From the NCBI GenBank assembly GCA_005878685.1, contig VBLN01000034.1, forward strand, positions 9,122 through 24,290: 15,169 nt of DNA, written 5' to 3'. This document shows positions 6,650 to 13,846 of the stretch, piece by piece. The position numbers and the translations under genes are program-made. Numbering within the stretch: the stretch's first letter is position 1; each line of letters begins with the position of its first letter. The notes under the pieces are model-generated. The model made no database searches. It was given only the letters and a program-made list of their open reading frames with translations, and was not told the DNA's origin. This DNA is from Deltaproteobacteria bacterium. GTDB lineage: Bacteria > Desulfobacterota > Binatia > UBA9968.

Positions 6650-7057
6650 ATGGCCGCACAAAAGAAACCCGCCTTCCCGAAGTCCCTGCCTGCTCTGGTG
6701 CGCGCCCAGAGGGTCACTGAGTGGGCCTCTCGCTTTGGCTTCGACTGGCCATCGGTGGATCCTGTTTGGAAGAAAATCGAAGAGGAATGGGGCGAACTTA
6801 AGACGGCCGCATCTTCCGGAGACGAGAATCGTATCCGCGAAGAGACGGGAGATCTGCTATTTTCCTTGGTGAATCTATCGCGTTTTCTGAATGTAGAGGC
6901 GGAGGCTACTCTGTCCCAGGCCGTCGATCGCTTTCTCCGGCGCTTCGCTTACGTGGAAACTAAGATCCAAAATCAAGGAAAGACTCTGTCTGAGGCGACC
7001 CTCGAAGAGATGGATGCCTTCTGGGATGAGGCCAAAAGAGCAGAGCGTCTTAAGTAG
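6650..7057 (+). CDS. MazG-type nucleoside triphosphate pyrophosphohydrolase, single domain
   Basis: MazG enzymes hydrolyse (d)NTPs to monophosphates and pyrophosphate, cleaning the nucleotide pool. This 135-residue protein carries one all-alpha domain. The metal-binding motif EExxE appears as E45-E46-W-G-E49. A second ExxD motif (E65-T-G-D68) begins EETGDLLFSLVNLSRFL. RVTEWASRFGFDW (about 21-33) and the tail FLRRFAYVETKIQNQGKTL match the C-terminal domain of two-domain MazG (E. coli MazG is about 263 residues). The protein is therefore a stand-alone version of the catalytic half. The ATG at 6650 fits the domain start; no strong Shine-Dalgarno is seen and no N-terminal MazG domain is encoded upstream. 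The stop is two bases before the ATG of the dehydrogenase, indicating an operon. Confidence 0.88.
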   Translation: MAAQKKPAFPKSLPALVRAQRVTEWASRFGFDWPSVDPVWKKIEEEWGELKTAASSGDENRIREETGDLLFSLVNLSRFLNVEAEATLSQAVDRFLRRFAYVETKIQNQGKTLSEATLEEMDAFWDEAKRAERLK

Positions 7058-7059
7058 CC

Positions 7060-8030
7060 ATGAGCAGGTCTGATCTTCGCATTACGTTTCTCGATGCCGC
7101 CACCTTCGGCGACGTCTCCTTCGACGGCTTCACAGCTCAGTGGCGATCCACGCTCTTACAGCCCCCGAAGAAATTTTGCCCCGGCTCCAAGGATATCAAG
7201 TAGCCATTGTCAACAAAGTGATCCTCAACAGATCGATCCTTGATTCGCCTGGAGCCCGAGATCTCAAACTGATTGCTGTGGCAGCAACCGGCACTGACAA
7301 CGTAGACATCGAGGCCGCCAGGGCCCGTGGGATATGCGTATGCAATGTGCCCGGATATGCTGCGCAATCGGTCGCCCAGTTCACTGTGGCCCTCATCCTG
7401 GAGCTGGCAACGCGCGCCGGCGGATACATGGAACTCGTTCGGCGAGGCGCGTGGGAGCAGAGCCCTATCTATACGAGGATCGATTTCTCGACCGTCGAGC
7501 TTTCGGGAAAAAAATTAGGGATCGTCGGCTACGGCAACATCGGTCGAAGAGTCGCGGCGATAGCCCGGATGTTGGGCATGGAGATTTTGACTTCGGCGCG
7601 TCCCGGATCTTCGGATGCCCCTCCCGAGGGCCGTTTTCCCCTTAATGACGTACTGGCATCTTCGGATTTTGTTTCGCTTCACTGTCCGCTGACGCCGGAC
7701 ACGAAAAATCTCATTGACAGCCGCGCGCTGGAGCTTATGAAACCCAACGCCTTTCTCGTTAACACAGCGCGCGGCGCATTGATTGACGAAGCCGCACTCA
7801 TTCAGGCTCTTCGTCAGAAGAGATTGGCCGGCGCAGCGCTCGACGTGATCTCACGAGAGCCGCCGCCGTCAGACCATCCGGTCATCAGAGCGGCCAAAGA
7901 ACTGGACAATCTGCTGGTCACTCCTCATTGCGCCTGGAGCACGCGCGAAGCGCGGCGGCGGCTTCTCGACGAAGTCGCAGAAAATATCCTGGCTTTCCTT
8001 AGAGGCGAGGAAAGAAACCGCGCAGGATGA
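7060..8030 (+). CDS. D-isomer-specific 2-hydroxyacid dehydrogenase, frameshifted near the N-terminus
   Basis: This is an NAD(P)-dependent D-2-hydroxyacid dehydrogenase (hydroxypyruvate/glycerate dehydrogenase-like). The main frame, readable from a GTG at 7140 (296 codons), contains APEEILPRLQGYQVAIVNKV, LKLIAVAATGTDNVD, the Rossmann motif GIVGYGNIGRRVA, and the catalytic Arg (NTARGALID), Glu (ISREPPPSDHP) and His (VTPHCAWSTREA). The usual N-terminal strand is missing from that frame. It is found in another frame starting at the ATG at 7060, two bases after mazG: MSRSDLRITFLDAATFGDVS, continuing to FDGFTAQW before a stop at 7201-7203. Adding one G at about 7141-7143 (GG to GGG) would join them as QWAIHALT and give 323 residues, the normal family length. 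A base-calling or assembly error is the simplest explanation; a real mutation leaving a GTG-started protein without the first strand is the alternative. Confidence 0.87.
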
Positions 8031-8197
8031 GGAGGGGTAAGGAACCGTCAACGTGGGTTGTCCTAGCTCGCCACATGACCGATTTAGGCACGTTAGCTCA
8101 AGACTCAAGATGGAAGCCGCTACAGGGGTCGGCAGGGACCGACGTGTGGACTGATGACTTCTCAAACGTCCTCGGCGTCATGAACTGGAACTTCTAA
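8027..8197 (+). pseudogene. 56-codon ORF, probable C-terminal remnant of a larger protein
   Basis: The ATG at 8027 overlaps the dehydrogenase stop (ATGA) and the frame ends with TAA at 8195-8197. The product reads as a protein tail rather than random sequence. STWVVLARHMTDLGTLAQ (about 8-25) is followed by SRWKPL and then VWTDDFSNVLGVMNW close to the terminus. From memory, tails of the form 'W-x-PL ... TDDFSN-hydrophobic-W' end spermidine-synthase-like or fused permease/aminopropyltransferase proteins. I regard that as a lead, not an identification. No N-terminal part is found upstream in any frame; the upstream bases are the dehydrogenase gene. It could be a decayed gene end left by a deletion, or a genuine small coupled ORF. 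It fills most of the 203-bp gap to ssb, whose remaining 36 bases show nothing notable. Confidence 0.42.
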
Positions 8198-8233
8198 AGG
8201 AAAGAAGGGGACAGTCGTAGCAAAATCTTCTCA

Positions 8234-8659
8234 CTAGAACGGGACATCGTCATCAAAGGGTGGAGGCTGTCCTCCGGGAGTTGACTCCGCAGACACATCA
8301 GCTTCGGCCTCCGGTGCCACTCGCGTTCCCCCACCACCACCCAAGAATCTGACTCGCTGGGCTACGATCTCAGTCACATAGCGTTTATTGCCGTTCTTGT
8401 CATCGAACGAACGGCTGCGGATGCTGCCTTCGATAAAGACCTGTCTTCCTTTGGCCAGATACTGTCCACAGGTTTCGCCTTGTTTTCCCCAGACTATGAT
8501 ATTATGCCACTCCGTCCTCTCTTGCCGGTTACCGTCCGCATCCGTCCACGTTTCAGAGGTAGCAATTGGAAAACGCGCGACGGCCCGGCCATTAGGCGTA
8601 TAGCGCACTTCAGGATCCTTACCGAGATTACCGATAAGGATCACTTTGTTAACCGACAT
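8234..8659 (-). CDS. ssb: Single-stranded DNA-binding protein
   Basis: SSB coats single-stranded DNA in replication, recombination and repair and recruits partners through its C-terminal tip. The 141-residue protein has an OB fold (about 1-105) with the classic start [20 protein letters not shown], then [30 protein letters not shown] and [14 protein letters not shown] short Gly/Pro-rich disordered linker follows, and the acidic tip ends DDDVPF, the partner-binding hexapeptide. The linker is brief compared with E. coli SSB (178 residues). The start ATG at 8659 is supported by GGAG nine bases upstream (8672-8669). A good sigma70-type promoter lies 49 bases farther up. It is monocistronic and transcribed opposite to both flanking groups, so it may be controlled independently. 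No LexA-type box was recognised in its upstream region. Confidence 0.97.
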   Translation of the reverse strand: MSVNKVILIGNLGKDPEVRYTPNGRAVARFPIATSETWTDADGNRQERTEWHNIIVWGKQGETCGQYLAKGRQVFIEGSIRSRSFDDKNGNKRYVTEIVAQRVRFLGGGGGTRVAPEAEADVSAESTPGGQPPPFDDDVPF

Positions 8660-8707
8660 CTTTGAAGTCTCCTCAGAAACCGAAAAGCAGCGAATCGAAC
8701 TCTTTTA

Positions 8708-8736
8708 ACCTTAGCGCCAGCAACTTTTTTAGTCAA
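8708..8736 (-). promoter_or_regulatory. Candidate promoter of ssb
   Basis: On the minus strand TTGACT (8736-8731, 5/6 to consensus) is followed by a 17-base spacer and TAAGGT (8713-8708, 3/6, with the key T, A and final T). The predicted start near 8701 gives a leader of about 40 bases before the ssb ATG, including its Shine-Dalgarno. Confidence 0.55.
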
Positions 8737-8773
8737 TAAAAAAAATCCCTCCAGCGAATTCCAGGAACTTTTA

Positions 8774-8802
8774 TTGCTTTTTCACCTTTGGTGGACTAAG
8801 AT
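8774..8802 (+). promoter_or_regulatory. Candidate promoter of the plsC-rnj-ftsK-lolA-rimO run
   Basis: TTGCTT (8774-8779) and TAAGAT (8797-8802) are separated by 17 bases, in the 203-bp AT-rich spacer between divergent ssb and plsC. Matches are 3/6 and 4/6. Transcription from here gives a leader of about 55 bases. The downstream TATAAT at 8838-8843 is an alternative, listed separately. A CACC-TTT-GGTG mini-hairpin lies in the spacer of this promoter. Confidence 0.4.
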
Positions 8803-8837
8803 AAAAAGAGTTTTCGTCGATTTTCTAATCAATTAGC

Positions 8838-8857
8838 TATAATTAAAAACTAGTTTT
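8838..8857 (+). promoter_or_regulatory. Perfect -10 hexamer followed by a 12-bp palindrome before plsC
   Basis: TATAAT at 8838-8843 is a perfect -10 but lacks a good -35 at 16-18 bases. Two bases later comes AAAACTAGTTTT (8846-8857), a perfect 12-bp palindrome ending five bases before the plsC ATG. The -10 itself is inside a looser inverted repeat, AATTA-GCTA-TAATT (8831-8844). If this promoter is used, the leader would be only ~12 bases and lack a Shine-Dalgarno, and the palindrome would cover the start site like an operator. Confidence 0.42.
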
Positions 8858-8862
8858 ATTCT

Positions 8863-9627
8863 ATGCGCTTCAGCTTCAAGCTATTGCTGATCGCTCTTCT
8901 GACGCTGCCCTTGAGTGTCTTGGTCTTCTTCCTAGGCCTTTTCGACCCGAAAGGCAAAATGGTCTATAGCCTGGGACGTTTCTGGAGTTGGGGCGTTTTA
9001 AAGATCGGCGGCGTACGTCTCAAGATCCGAGGCCTCGACCATCTCGACCCGAGTCGACCTTACATCTTTGTGGCGAATCATCAAAGCAATATAGATATTC
9101 CAGCGCTTGTGCAAAGCCTGCCAAAGTTTCAGCTTCGATGGATGGCCAAAAAGGAGTTGCTCTTTGTGCCATTCTTCGGCTGGGCTCTTTGGTCTTCTAA
9201 ACACATTCTTGTAAACCGCTCTGCCCGATCTCACGCCATGGCTAGCTTGAAAAAGGCAAGGGAAAAAATCGCCGGGGGCATTTCGGTGGTCTTCTTTCCG
9301 GAGGGGACCCGGAGTCGTGATGGAGAATTGCTTCCCTTTAAGAGGGGAGGATTTCTGCTCGCCGTCAGGACGCAAACCCCTATTGTCCCGATTGCGATCC
9401 ATGGCAGTGGCAATATCTTACCCAAGGGAGACTGGCGCATTAGGACAGGTGAAATAGAGGTGATCGTCAGCGATCCTGTCCCTGTCGATGAGTCTCATGC
9501 CAGAGATCTCCGGAGCCTGATGACTCACGTGCGGCAGATCATTCTGGCGCATTCTCAGGAACGAGCCGAAACTCCCGCTGTAAACCCAAACAGCATCCAA
9601 ACAGTACTGACGCGCAGGGTCTTTTAA
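8863..9627 (+). CDS. plsC: 1-acyl-sn-glycerol-3-phosphate acyltransferase
   Basis: PlsC adds the second acyl chain to lysophosphatidic acid, giving phosphatidic acid, the precursor of membrane phospholipids. The 254-residue protein has an N-terminal membrane segment (about 5-27, FKLLLIALLTLPLSVLVFFL). The acyltransferase blocks follow: block I NHQSNID with His73 and Asp78 (HX4D), block III FFPEGTRSR at 144-152, and block IV-like VPIAIHGSGNILPKG (about 174-189). The length is typical of PlsC. The start is ATG at 8863; no Shine-Dalgarno precedes it, which is unusual for the first gene of a run. Leaderless or weakly initiated translation is possible. It is separated from the RNase J gene by 12 bases. 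The last ~25 residues are polar and poorly conserved in style. Confidence 0.93.
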   Translation: MRFSFKLLLIALLTLPLSVLVFFLGLFDPKGKMVYSLGRFWSWGVLKIGGVRLKIRGLDHLDPSRPYIFVANHQSNIDIPALVQSLPKFQLRWMAKKELLFVPFFGWALWSSKHILVNRSARSHAMASLKKAREKIAGGISVVFFPEGTRSRDGELLPFKRGGFLLAVRTQTPIVPIAIHGSGNILPKGDWRIRTGEIEVIVSDPVPVDESHARDLRSLMTHVRQIILAHSQERAETPAVNPNSIQTVLTRRVF

Positions 9628-9630
9628 GGA
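9626..9630 (+). promoter_or_regulatory. Ribosome binding site of rnj
   Basis: AAGGA overlaps the plsC stop codon and lies nine bases before the ATG at 9640. It fixes the RNase J start and suggests plsC-rnj translational coupling. Confidence 0.7.
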
Positions 9631-9639
9631 ACAACAGCT

Positions 9640-11295
9640 ATGGAAACATTAAGGGTCATCCCTCTCGGCGGATTGGGCGAGTTCGGACTCAATATGATGC
9701 TGCTGGAATATGAAGGCGCCGCGATCGCTATCGACTGCGGCTTGATGTTCCCCGGGACGGACCTCTTGGGAATCGACTTGGTCATTCCCGACGTAAGTTA
9801 CATCGTCGAAAAGAAGAAGAGACTGCTTGGGGTCGTTCTTACACACGCCCATGAAGACCATATCGGGGCCCTTCCTTATATTCTCAAGCAACTGGCCGTT
9901 CCTATTTTTGCCTCCCGGCTGATCCTCGGTCTGTTGCGCAATAAACTTCGCGAGCACGACCTCGACAAAATCACAAATCTTAGAGAAATCGCGGCGGGAA
10001 AAGCTCTCGATATGGGGCCCTTTAAGATAGAAGGGATACGTGTCACTCATAGTTTAATGGACTGCCTGGCCCTAGGCATCGACACGCCCGTAGGAACAGT
10101 GATTCATACTGGCGATTTCAAAATTGACAACACGCCGATGGAAGGGGAGCTGTTCGATTTTCAGAAATTTTCTGCCTATGGAGAGAAAGGGGTGCTTCTT
10201 CTACTTTCGGACTCTACAAATGTGGAGCGCGAGGGCTATACTCCGTCTGAGCGGGAAGTAGGACGGGCACTCGAAGGGATTTTTCATGCAAGTCGGGGAA
10301 AAATTTTCATCGCTACGTTCTCTTCCAACATCCCCCGCATCCAGCAGGTGATCGATCTTTCCGAACGGGTTGGCCGGAGAGTCGTCCTAAGTGGCCGGAG
10401 CATGATCAATAACGCCGAGATTGCCTCGGATCTGGGGTACCTCAAGCTTCCTGCCAGGATCATGACCGAAAGCGACCGTTGGCAGGACCTCCATAGCGAC
10501 CGGATAACCTTTCTAACCACCGGAAGTCAGGGCGAGCCGCTTTCGGTGCTTCACCGCGTCGCCTTGGATGATCACAAGTCCATCAAGATCGAGCCGGGAG
10601 ATACGGTTATTTTGTCCTCCAAGTTCATCCCCGGTAACGAAAAGACCATCACGAACCTCATCAATCATCTCTACCGGCGTGGCGCTGAAGTTCATTACGA
10701 AAAGGTTTCTGAAATTCATGTCTCGGGTCATGCCAGTCAGGAAGAATTAAAGACCATGCTCCAGCTCACCCGTCCCCGCTATTTCGTCCCGATCCACGGA
10801 GAATATCGTCACCTGATCAAACACATCCAACTCGCCCAAGAGGTGGGACTGGCCGCCGAAAATTGCTTTCTCTTGGAGGACGGTGAGGTTTTGGAGTTGA
10901 CGGAGAATCAAGCCCGGAAAACGGAGAGCATCTCCGCCGGAAGAGTCTTCGTGGATGGGAAAGGGATAGGGGATGTCGAAGACATCGTGATTCGGGATCG
11001 GCGCCACTTGTCGGAAGACGGGATGGTTCTTGCCGTCATGACCATTCATCAGCAAACCGGCGAGGTGGTAGCAGGGCCAGATCTGATCTCGCGCGGTTTT
11101 ATGCGCTTGGAAAACGAGGAAGAAGTCTTAGAGCAGGCGAAAAAGGTCGTGCTGCAGACCTTGAAAGGGATCAATCGGGAGACACGAACGGACCGAGGCG
11201 AGTTGCAAGAGGAGGTGCGCAAGGCATTGCGGCGTTACTTTAACAAGACCCTGGAACGTCGCCCGGTTGTACTCCCGCTGATCATGGAAACTTAA
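9640..11295 (+). CDS. rnj: Ribonuclease J
   Basis: RNase J is a metallo-beta-lactamase/beta-CASP ribonuclease with 5'-3' exonuclease and endonuclease activity in mRNA decay and rRNA maturation. The 551 residues match the family length (~550-560). Two Zn ions are bound by HAHEDH (69-74), the His in RVTHSLMDC, the Asp in HTGDFKID and the His in PIHGEYRH. The beta-CASP part carries SDSTNVEREGYTPSE, IATFSSNIPRIQQ, the TTGSQGEPLSVL loop and SGHASQEEL. A C-terminal domain follows (after about 460: MVLAVMTIHQQTGEV, ISRGF) and is needed for dimerisation in the family. The start is supported by the AAGGA site. It is directly upstream of ftsK with a gap of 8 or 29 bases, depending on the ftsK start. 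RNase J in an organism with a Gram-negative envelope is common outside the Gammaproteobacteria. Confidence 0.96.
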   Translation: METLRVIPLGGLGEFGLNMMLLEYEGAAIAIDCGLMFPGTDLLGIDLVIPDVSYIVEKKKRLLGVVLTHAHEDHIGALPYILKQLAVPIFASRLILGLLRNKLREHDLDKITNLREIAAGKALDMGPFKIEGIRVTHSLMDCLALGIDTPVGTVIHTGDFKIDNTPMEGELFDFQKFSAYGEKGVLLLLSDSTNVEREGYTPSEREVGRALEGIFHASRGKIFIATFSSNIPRIQQVIDLSERVGRRVVLSGRSMINNAEIASDLGYLKLPARIMTESDRWQDLHSDRITFLTTGSQGEPLSVLHRVALDDHKSIKIEPGDTVILSSKFIPGNEKTITNLINHLYRRGAEVHYEKVSEIHVSGHASQEELKTMLQLTRPRYFVPIHGEYRHLIKHIQLAQEVGLAAENCFLLEDGEVLELTENQARKTESISAGRVFVDGKGIGDVEDIVIRDRRHLSEDGMVLAVMTIHQQTGEVVAGPDLISRGFMRLENEEEVLEQAKKVVLQTLKGINRETRTDRGELQEEVRKALRRYFNKTLERRPVVLPLIMET

Positions 11296-11324
11296 ATGAG
11301 GCGTTGCTTAACCTAGATAAATTT

Positions 11325-13682
11325 ATGGAAAAGGGGTCGAAGATTAACCGGGAAATTTGGGCTGTAGTGATTTTCGTTTTTGCCCTCTTTATCGCATTGA
11401 GCCTTTTATCTTACGATCCGAAGGACCAGGCTCTCAGGGTAGTTGTCGATTCTTTCAATTCAGGGCTCGCTTCTTTCAAAGCACTGATTTCCAGCAAGCC
11501 GTCCGAGTCGTCAATCGCCGCTTCTTCCTTAACAAGCCTGGAGATTCATAACTGGGGTGGATTCGTGGGAGCATGCCTAGCGCGCGGGCTGCGTGTAACA
11601 TTAGGACTATCAGCCTTCCTTCTGCCAATTTTCCTTAGTGTCATTTCTTACTGGCTGGTGTTTAAAGATCGCAAAGGCCCCCGTCTCGTCGAGATTGGAG
11701 GATTCACGCTCTTGCTTCTGAGTATCGCCGTCATTTTGGATCTTGTGCTGGAATCAGTGCCTTCAGAAGACGCTGCAAGGGCTGGTGGAATCATTGGTGG
11801 CTATTTTAGGCAGGCAATTCTGGTCCCGTATTTTGGGCAGATAGGTGCCTATGTCATTAGCTTTTCCCTGCTGCCCCTTTCAGTCATGATACTCTCTGAG
11901 ATCTCGCTCGTCGCTACATGGGAAAGGACACAGCGAGGGATTGGAAAGTTCCGCAAATGGGCCATGGCCTTTGCAAAAACAATTACAAAGCAGCTACGGG
12001 AATGGGAGGAAAAAAGAAAAGCAGAAAACAAGAAAAAAGAGCAACGAGAATACATGCCGCCGCCGATCATTCTTGAAGACGAGGTAAAGGAGGCAAAAGA
12101 AGTCAAGGGCGAACCACCAAGAAGGCCAAAGAAAAAAATGCTACCAGTGCAAGAAGAATTTCCCCTTCTTGAATTTGGCCAAGCCTATAGGCTTCCCGCG
12201 GCATCTCTTTTAGATCCTCCAGATGGCCAGCATGTGGAGATCGATAACGAAACTCTCCACGCGATTAGTCTGACCCTGCAAAGAAAACTGGCGGATTTGG
12301 GTGTCGAGGGAGAAGTGAAAAGCGTGCGCCCTGGGCCTGTTATCACGATGTTTAAATTTGAGCCTGCTCCTGGGGTCAAAGTAAGACGGATCATTGCTCT
12401 TGCAGATGATTTGGCAATGGCGTTACGTGCGCTAAACGTGAGAATCTTGGCTCCTATCCCGGGTGAGGCTGTCGTGGGTATCGAAATACCCAATCCCAGA
12501 CGTGAAAAGGTCTTTTTGCAGCAGGTCATCGGGAGCGAGGCCTACCAAAGCGCAGAGTCGAAACTAACCTTAGCTCTAGGAAAGGATATCTCGGGTTCTC
12601 CTTTCGTTACAGATCTGGCCCGGATGCCCCATCTGCTTGTCGCAGGAGCTACGGGTACCGGAAAATCGGTATCGATCAACGCCATGATCCTGAGCATTAT
12701 GTACAAAGCGACCCCACAAGATGTCCAATTTATAATGATCGATCCAAAAATGCTTGAGCTCACCGTGTATGAAAATCTTCCTCATCTCTTGGCCCCTGTG
12801 GTTACCGACCCAAAAAAAGCTGCAGCCGCCCTTTTTTGGGCCATGGATGAAATGGATCGCCGCTACCGTCTGATGCGCGACAAAGGGGCAAGAAGTATTG
12901 ATCACTACAACCGTCTCTTGGAAAAGGAAATGGTCGATAAACGCGACCTCATTAACCTTACGCAGGCAGAAGAATCCGAGGAGAATGGAGGGACAGGAGG
13001 AGATCTCAAGGAAGAAGCCCCCTTGGTTCATGAGCGGCTTCCTCGGATCGTTATCATAGTCGATGAGCTAGCTGATCTAATAATGTCTGTCCGCAGCGAT
13101 GTAGAGGAGCACATCACTCGCCTGGCTCAGAAAGCTAGAGCTGCCGGTATCCATCTGATTCTAGCTACCCAGCGTCCGTCGGTCGATGTCATTACCGGGC
13201 TGATCAAGGCCAACTTCCCTGCACGGATCTCATTCCAGGTGACGTCGCGGGTGGATTCGCGCACGATTCTCGATTCGATCGGAGCCGAGCGGCTTTTAGG
13301 GGACGGAGATATGCTTTTTCTACCTCCCGGGACCGCACGTATCGCCCGAATCCATGGTGCCTTTGTCTCTGATCAGGAAGTTCGCAAGGTTGTAGAGTTC
13401 ATCAAGCAACAGGCAAAGCCACGCTATCGTCCCGAAGTCTTTGAAGCTAAAAAAGAGATCGAGACAGTAGACATGGAAGAAGAGGATGATGAGATGTACG
13501 ATCAAGCCGTCAAGGTAGTTACAGATTCCCAGCAGGCTTCGATTTCCATGGTGCAGAGGCGGCTCCGCGTGGGATATAATCGGGCGGCCCGGTTGATTGA
13601 AAGAATGGAGAAAGAGGGAGTAGTCGGACCTTCAGAAGGAGCAAAGCCAAGAGAGGTCTATGCTAGGAAGATCGAGGATTAG
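11325..13682 (+). CDS. ftsK: DNA translocase FtsK/SpoIIIE
   Basis: FtsK pumps chromosomal DNA at the division septum and, in many bacteria, activates XerCD recombination at dif. I prefer the ATG at 11325 (785 residues); a TTG at 11304 would add seven. About four membrane helices occupy residues ~10-195. A charged linker rich in Lys/Glu/Pro follows (~215-275). The alpha/beta motor has Walker A GATGTGKS at 441-448, FIMIDPKMLEL, Walker B IVIIVDELADL (Asp580), LATQRPSVDVITG and SRVDSRTILD. The C-terminal winged-helix gamma domain, which reads KOPS/SRS-type polar sequences, is present (ASISMVQRRLRVGYNRAARL...). An acidic, Gly-rich insert (EESEENGGTGGDLKEE) precedes Walker B. The linker is much shorter than in E. 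coli FtsK (1329 residues), close to SpoIIIE size. It sits between rnj and lolA in the rightward run. Confidence 0.96.
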   Translation: MEKGSKINREIWAVVIFVFALFIALSLLSYDPKDQALRVVVDSFNSGLASFKALISSKPSESSIAASSLTSLEIHNWGGFVGACLARGLRVTLGLSAFLLPIFLSVISYWLVFKDRKGPRLVEIGGFTLLLLSIAVILDLVLESVPSEDAARAGGIIGGYFRQAILVPYFGQIGAYVISFSLLPLSVMILSEISLVATWERTQRGIGKFRKWAMAFAKTITKQLREWEEKRKAENKKKEQREYMPPPIILEDEVKEAKEVKGEPPRRPKKKMLPVQEEFPLLEFGQAYRLPAASLLDPPDGQHVEIDNETLHAISLTLQRKLADLGVEGEVKSVRPGPVITMFKFEPAPGVKVRRIIALADDLAMALRALNVRILAPIPGEAVVGIEIPNPRREKVFLQQVIGSEAYQSAESKLTLALGKDISGSPFVTDLARMPHLLVAGATGTGKSVSINAMILSIMYKATPQDVQFIMIDPKMLELTVYENLPHLLAPVVTDPKKAAAALFWAMDEMDRRYRLMRDKGARSIDHYNRLLEKEMVDKRDLINLTQAEESEENGGTGGDLKEEAPLVHERLPRIVIIVDELADLIMSVRSDVEEHITRLAQKARAAGIHLILATQRPSVDVITGLIKANFPARISFQVTSRVDSRTILDSIGAERLLGDGDMLFLPPGTARIARIHGAFVSDQEVRKVVEFIKQQAKPRYRPEVFEAKKEIETVDMEEEDDEMYDQAVKVVTDSQQASISMVQRRLRVGYNRAARLIERMEKEGVVGPSEGAKPREVYARKIED

Positions 13683-13768
13683 CGCGAGGAAGAAATTGAG
13701 TAATCTATCGCCATCTAATGCTTGCGTCTTGTAAATGACGGGAAGACTCTCTCTGTGCGTCTAAATAA

Positions 13769-13837
13769 TGTCACAAATGCTATGAAGATACTGGACGAAA
13801 TCGGTATTTTCGACCCACACAAAAAGGCTGTCACAAA
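13769..13837 (+). repeat. Two direct copies of TGTCACAAA upstream of lolA
   Basis: The 9-base word TGTCACAAA occurs at 13769-13777 and again at 13829-13837, exactly 60 bases apart, in the 159-bp ftsK-lolA gap. The second copy is the left arm region of the hairpin at the lolA start. The gap has no clear promoter or gene of its own. Confidence 0.35.
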
Positions 13838-13846
13838 ACAAGTGAC
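13830..13846 (+). promoter_or_regulatory. Hairpin over the lolA start codon
   Basis: GTCAC-AAAACAA-GTGAC is a perfect 5-bp stem with a 7-base loop. The right arm contains the preferred GTG start of lolA (13842-13844). In the transcript it could mask initiation. It has no trailing U-run, so it is not a terminator. The stem is short, so chance cannot be excluded. Confidence 0.3.

Noticed and set aside
8125..8145. GTCGG-CAGGGA-CCGAC stem in the dehydrogenase-ssb region as a terminator
   Set aside because: The stem is only 5 bp, has no U-run on either strand, and lies inside the remnant ORF.
11304..11324. TTG at 11304 as the ftsK start
   Set aside because: The ATG at 11325 gives a more typical N-terminus ahead of the first membrane helix. 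The TTG has GAGG only two bases away, too close for good initiation, though it cannot be excluded.
12576..13031. A 151-codon minus-strand open frame inside ftsK
   Set aside because: It lies wholly within the conserved motor domain of ftsK, and its sequence shows no recognisable domain.
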